DNA from: Listeria ivanovii subsp. ivanovii
GTDB lineage: Bacteria; Bacillota; Bacilli; Lactobacillales; Listeriaceae
DNA length: 64,000 nucleotides
Assembly (NCBI RefSeq): GCF_900187025.1
Contig: NZ_LT906478.1
Span: 2,278,001 to 2,342,000 of the forward strand
Reading direction: 5' to 3'
Positions 63,965 to 64,000 of this stretch are shown here, piece by piece; the stretch's first letter is position 1, and each line of letters begins with the position of its first letter. The translations under genes and the position numbers were made by a program. A model generated the notes under the pieces. The model saw only the letters and a program-made list of their open reading frames with translations, made no database searches and had not been told where the DNA came from.

Positions 63965-64000
63965 CTTCTATATAGATAGTTTTATCTATAAGCTTATTTA

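Overview
The window is low-GC Firmicute chromosome and almost certainly Listeria sensu stricto (L. monocytogenes or a close relative). The gene order matches, from memory, the lmo2177-lmo2231 stretch of L. monocytogenes EGD-e: paired LPXTG proteins, the Fur-controlled hbp-hup-srtB heme locus, pepF-coiA-mecA-spxA, opp, trpS with a T-box, ohr-ohrR, fabHF, clpB, hemEH, ecsAB, prsA and yhaMNO. Species cannot be settled without a database. Nearly every base is accounted for by core genes. There is no prophage, CRISPR array, intact insertion sequence, rRNA or tRNA gene.

Layout. 1-10.4 kb: a small membrane protein, then two very large paralogous LPXTG wall-anchored adhesin-like proteins read on the minus strand. 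10.4-17.3 kb: heme acquisition. Hbp1 and Hbp2 (NEAT hemophores), HupDGC (heme ABC importer) and sortase B form a minus-strand operon behind a Fur-box promoter. A phage Gp157-like protein lies at its 3' end, and a small winged-helix-like gene with a structured leader lies upstream. 17.5-22.2 kb: oligoendopeptidase F, CoiA, and the adaptor/regulator pair MecA and SpxA; spxA has a consensus sigma-B promoter. 22.2-28.2 kb: the oligopeptide permease oppABCDF. 28.8-31.4 kb: DUF3899 membrane protein, T-box-controlled trpS, and the peroxide-responsive ohr-ohrR pair. 31.5-35.7 kb: fatty-acid initiation and elongation (fabH-fabF with a FapR site) and a GW-module glucosaminidase. 35.7-42.2 kb: gpmA, clpB with a CtsR operator, a BI-1-like membrane protein, a HAD phosphatase, a GNAT acetyltransferase and an XRE-like protein. 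42.3-45 kb: hemE-hemH and a divergent IsdG-like heme monooxygenase. 45-50.7 kb: ecsAB, hit, a YtxH-like protein, a DUF3267 protein, the foldase PrsA and the exonuclease YhaM. 50.8-57.9 kb: YhaN/YhaO (Rad50/Mre11-like), YheA, YheB and fumarase. 58-64 kb: a YxlEFG-like ABC exporter set, a class A PBP, a sigma-B-driven ArsC-fold protein without its catalytic cysteine, a CDF metal exporter, and a short promoter-miniORF-terminator unit at the right edge.

How it fits together. Heme is the strongest theme: capture and import (hbp/hup/srtB), synthesis (hemEH) and probable degradation (44.5 kb) all lie within 35 kb. Envelope functions are the second theme: sortase substrates, PrsA, the class A PBP, glucosaminidase and Ecs. 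Stress control is the third: sigma-B promoters at spxA and 62.3 kb, CtsR at clpB, OhrR at ohrR, MecA/SpxA. Many genes are separated by strong bidirectional hairpin terminators.

The items most worth a second look are the Gp157-like gene in the heme locus, the C-rich hairpin leader/sRNA at about 17.26-17.36 kb, the ArsC-fold protein without its nucleophile, the degenerate HKLLH motif in the DUF3267 protein, and the mini-transcript at the right edge.
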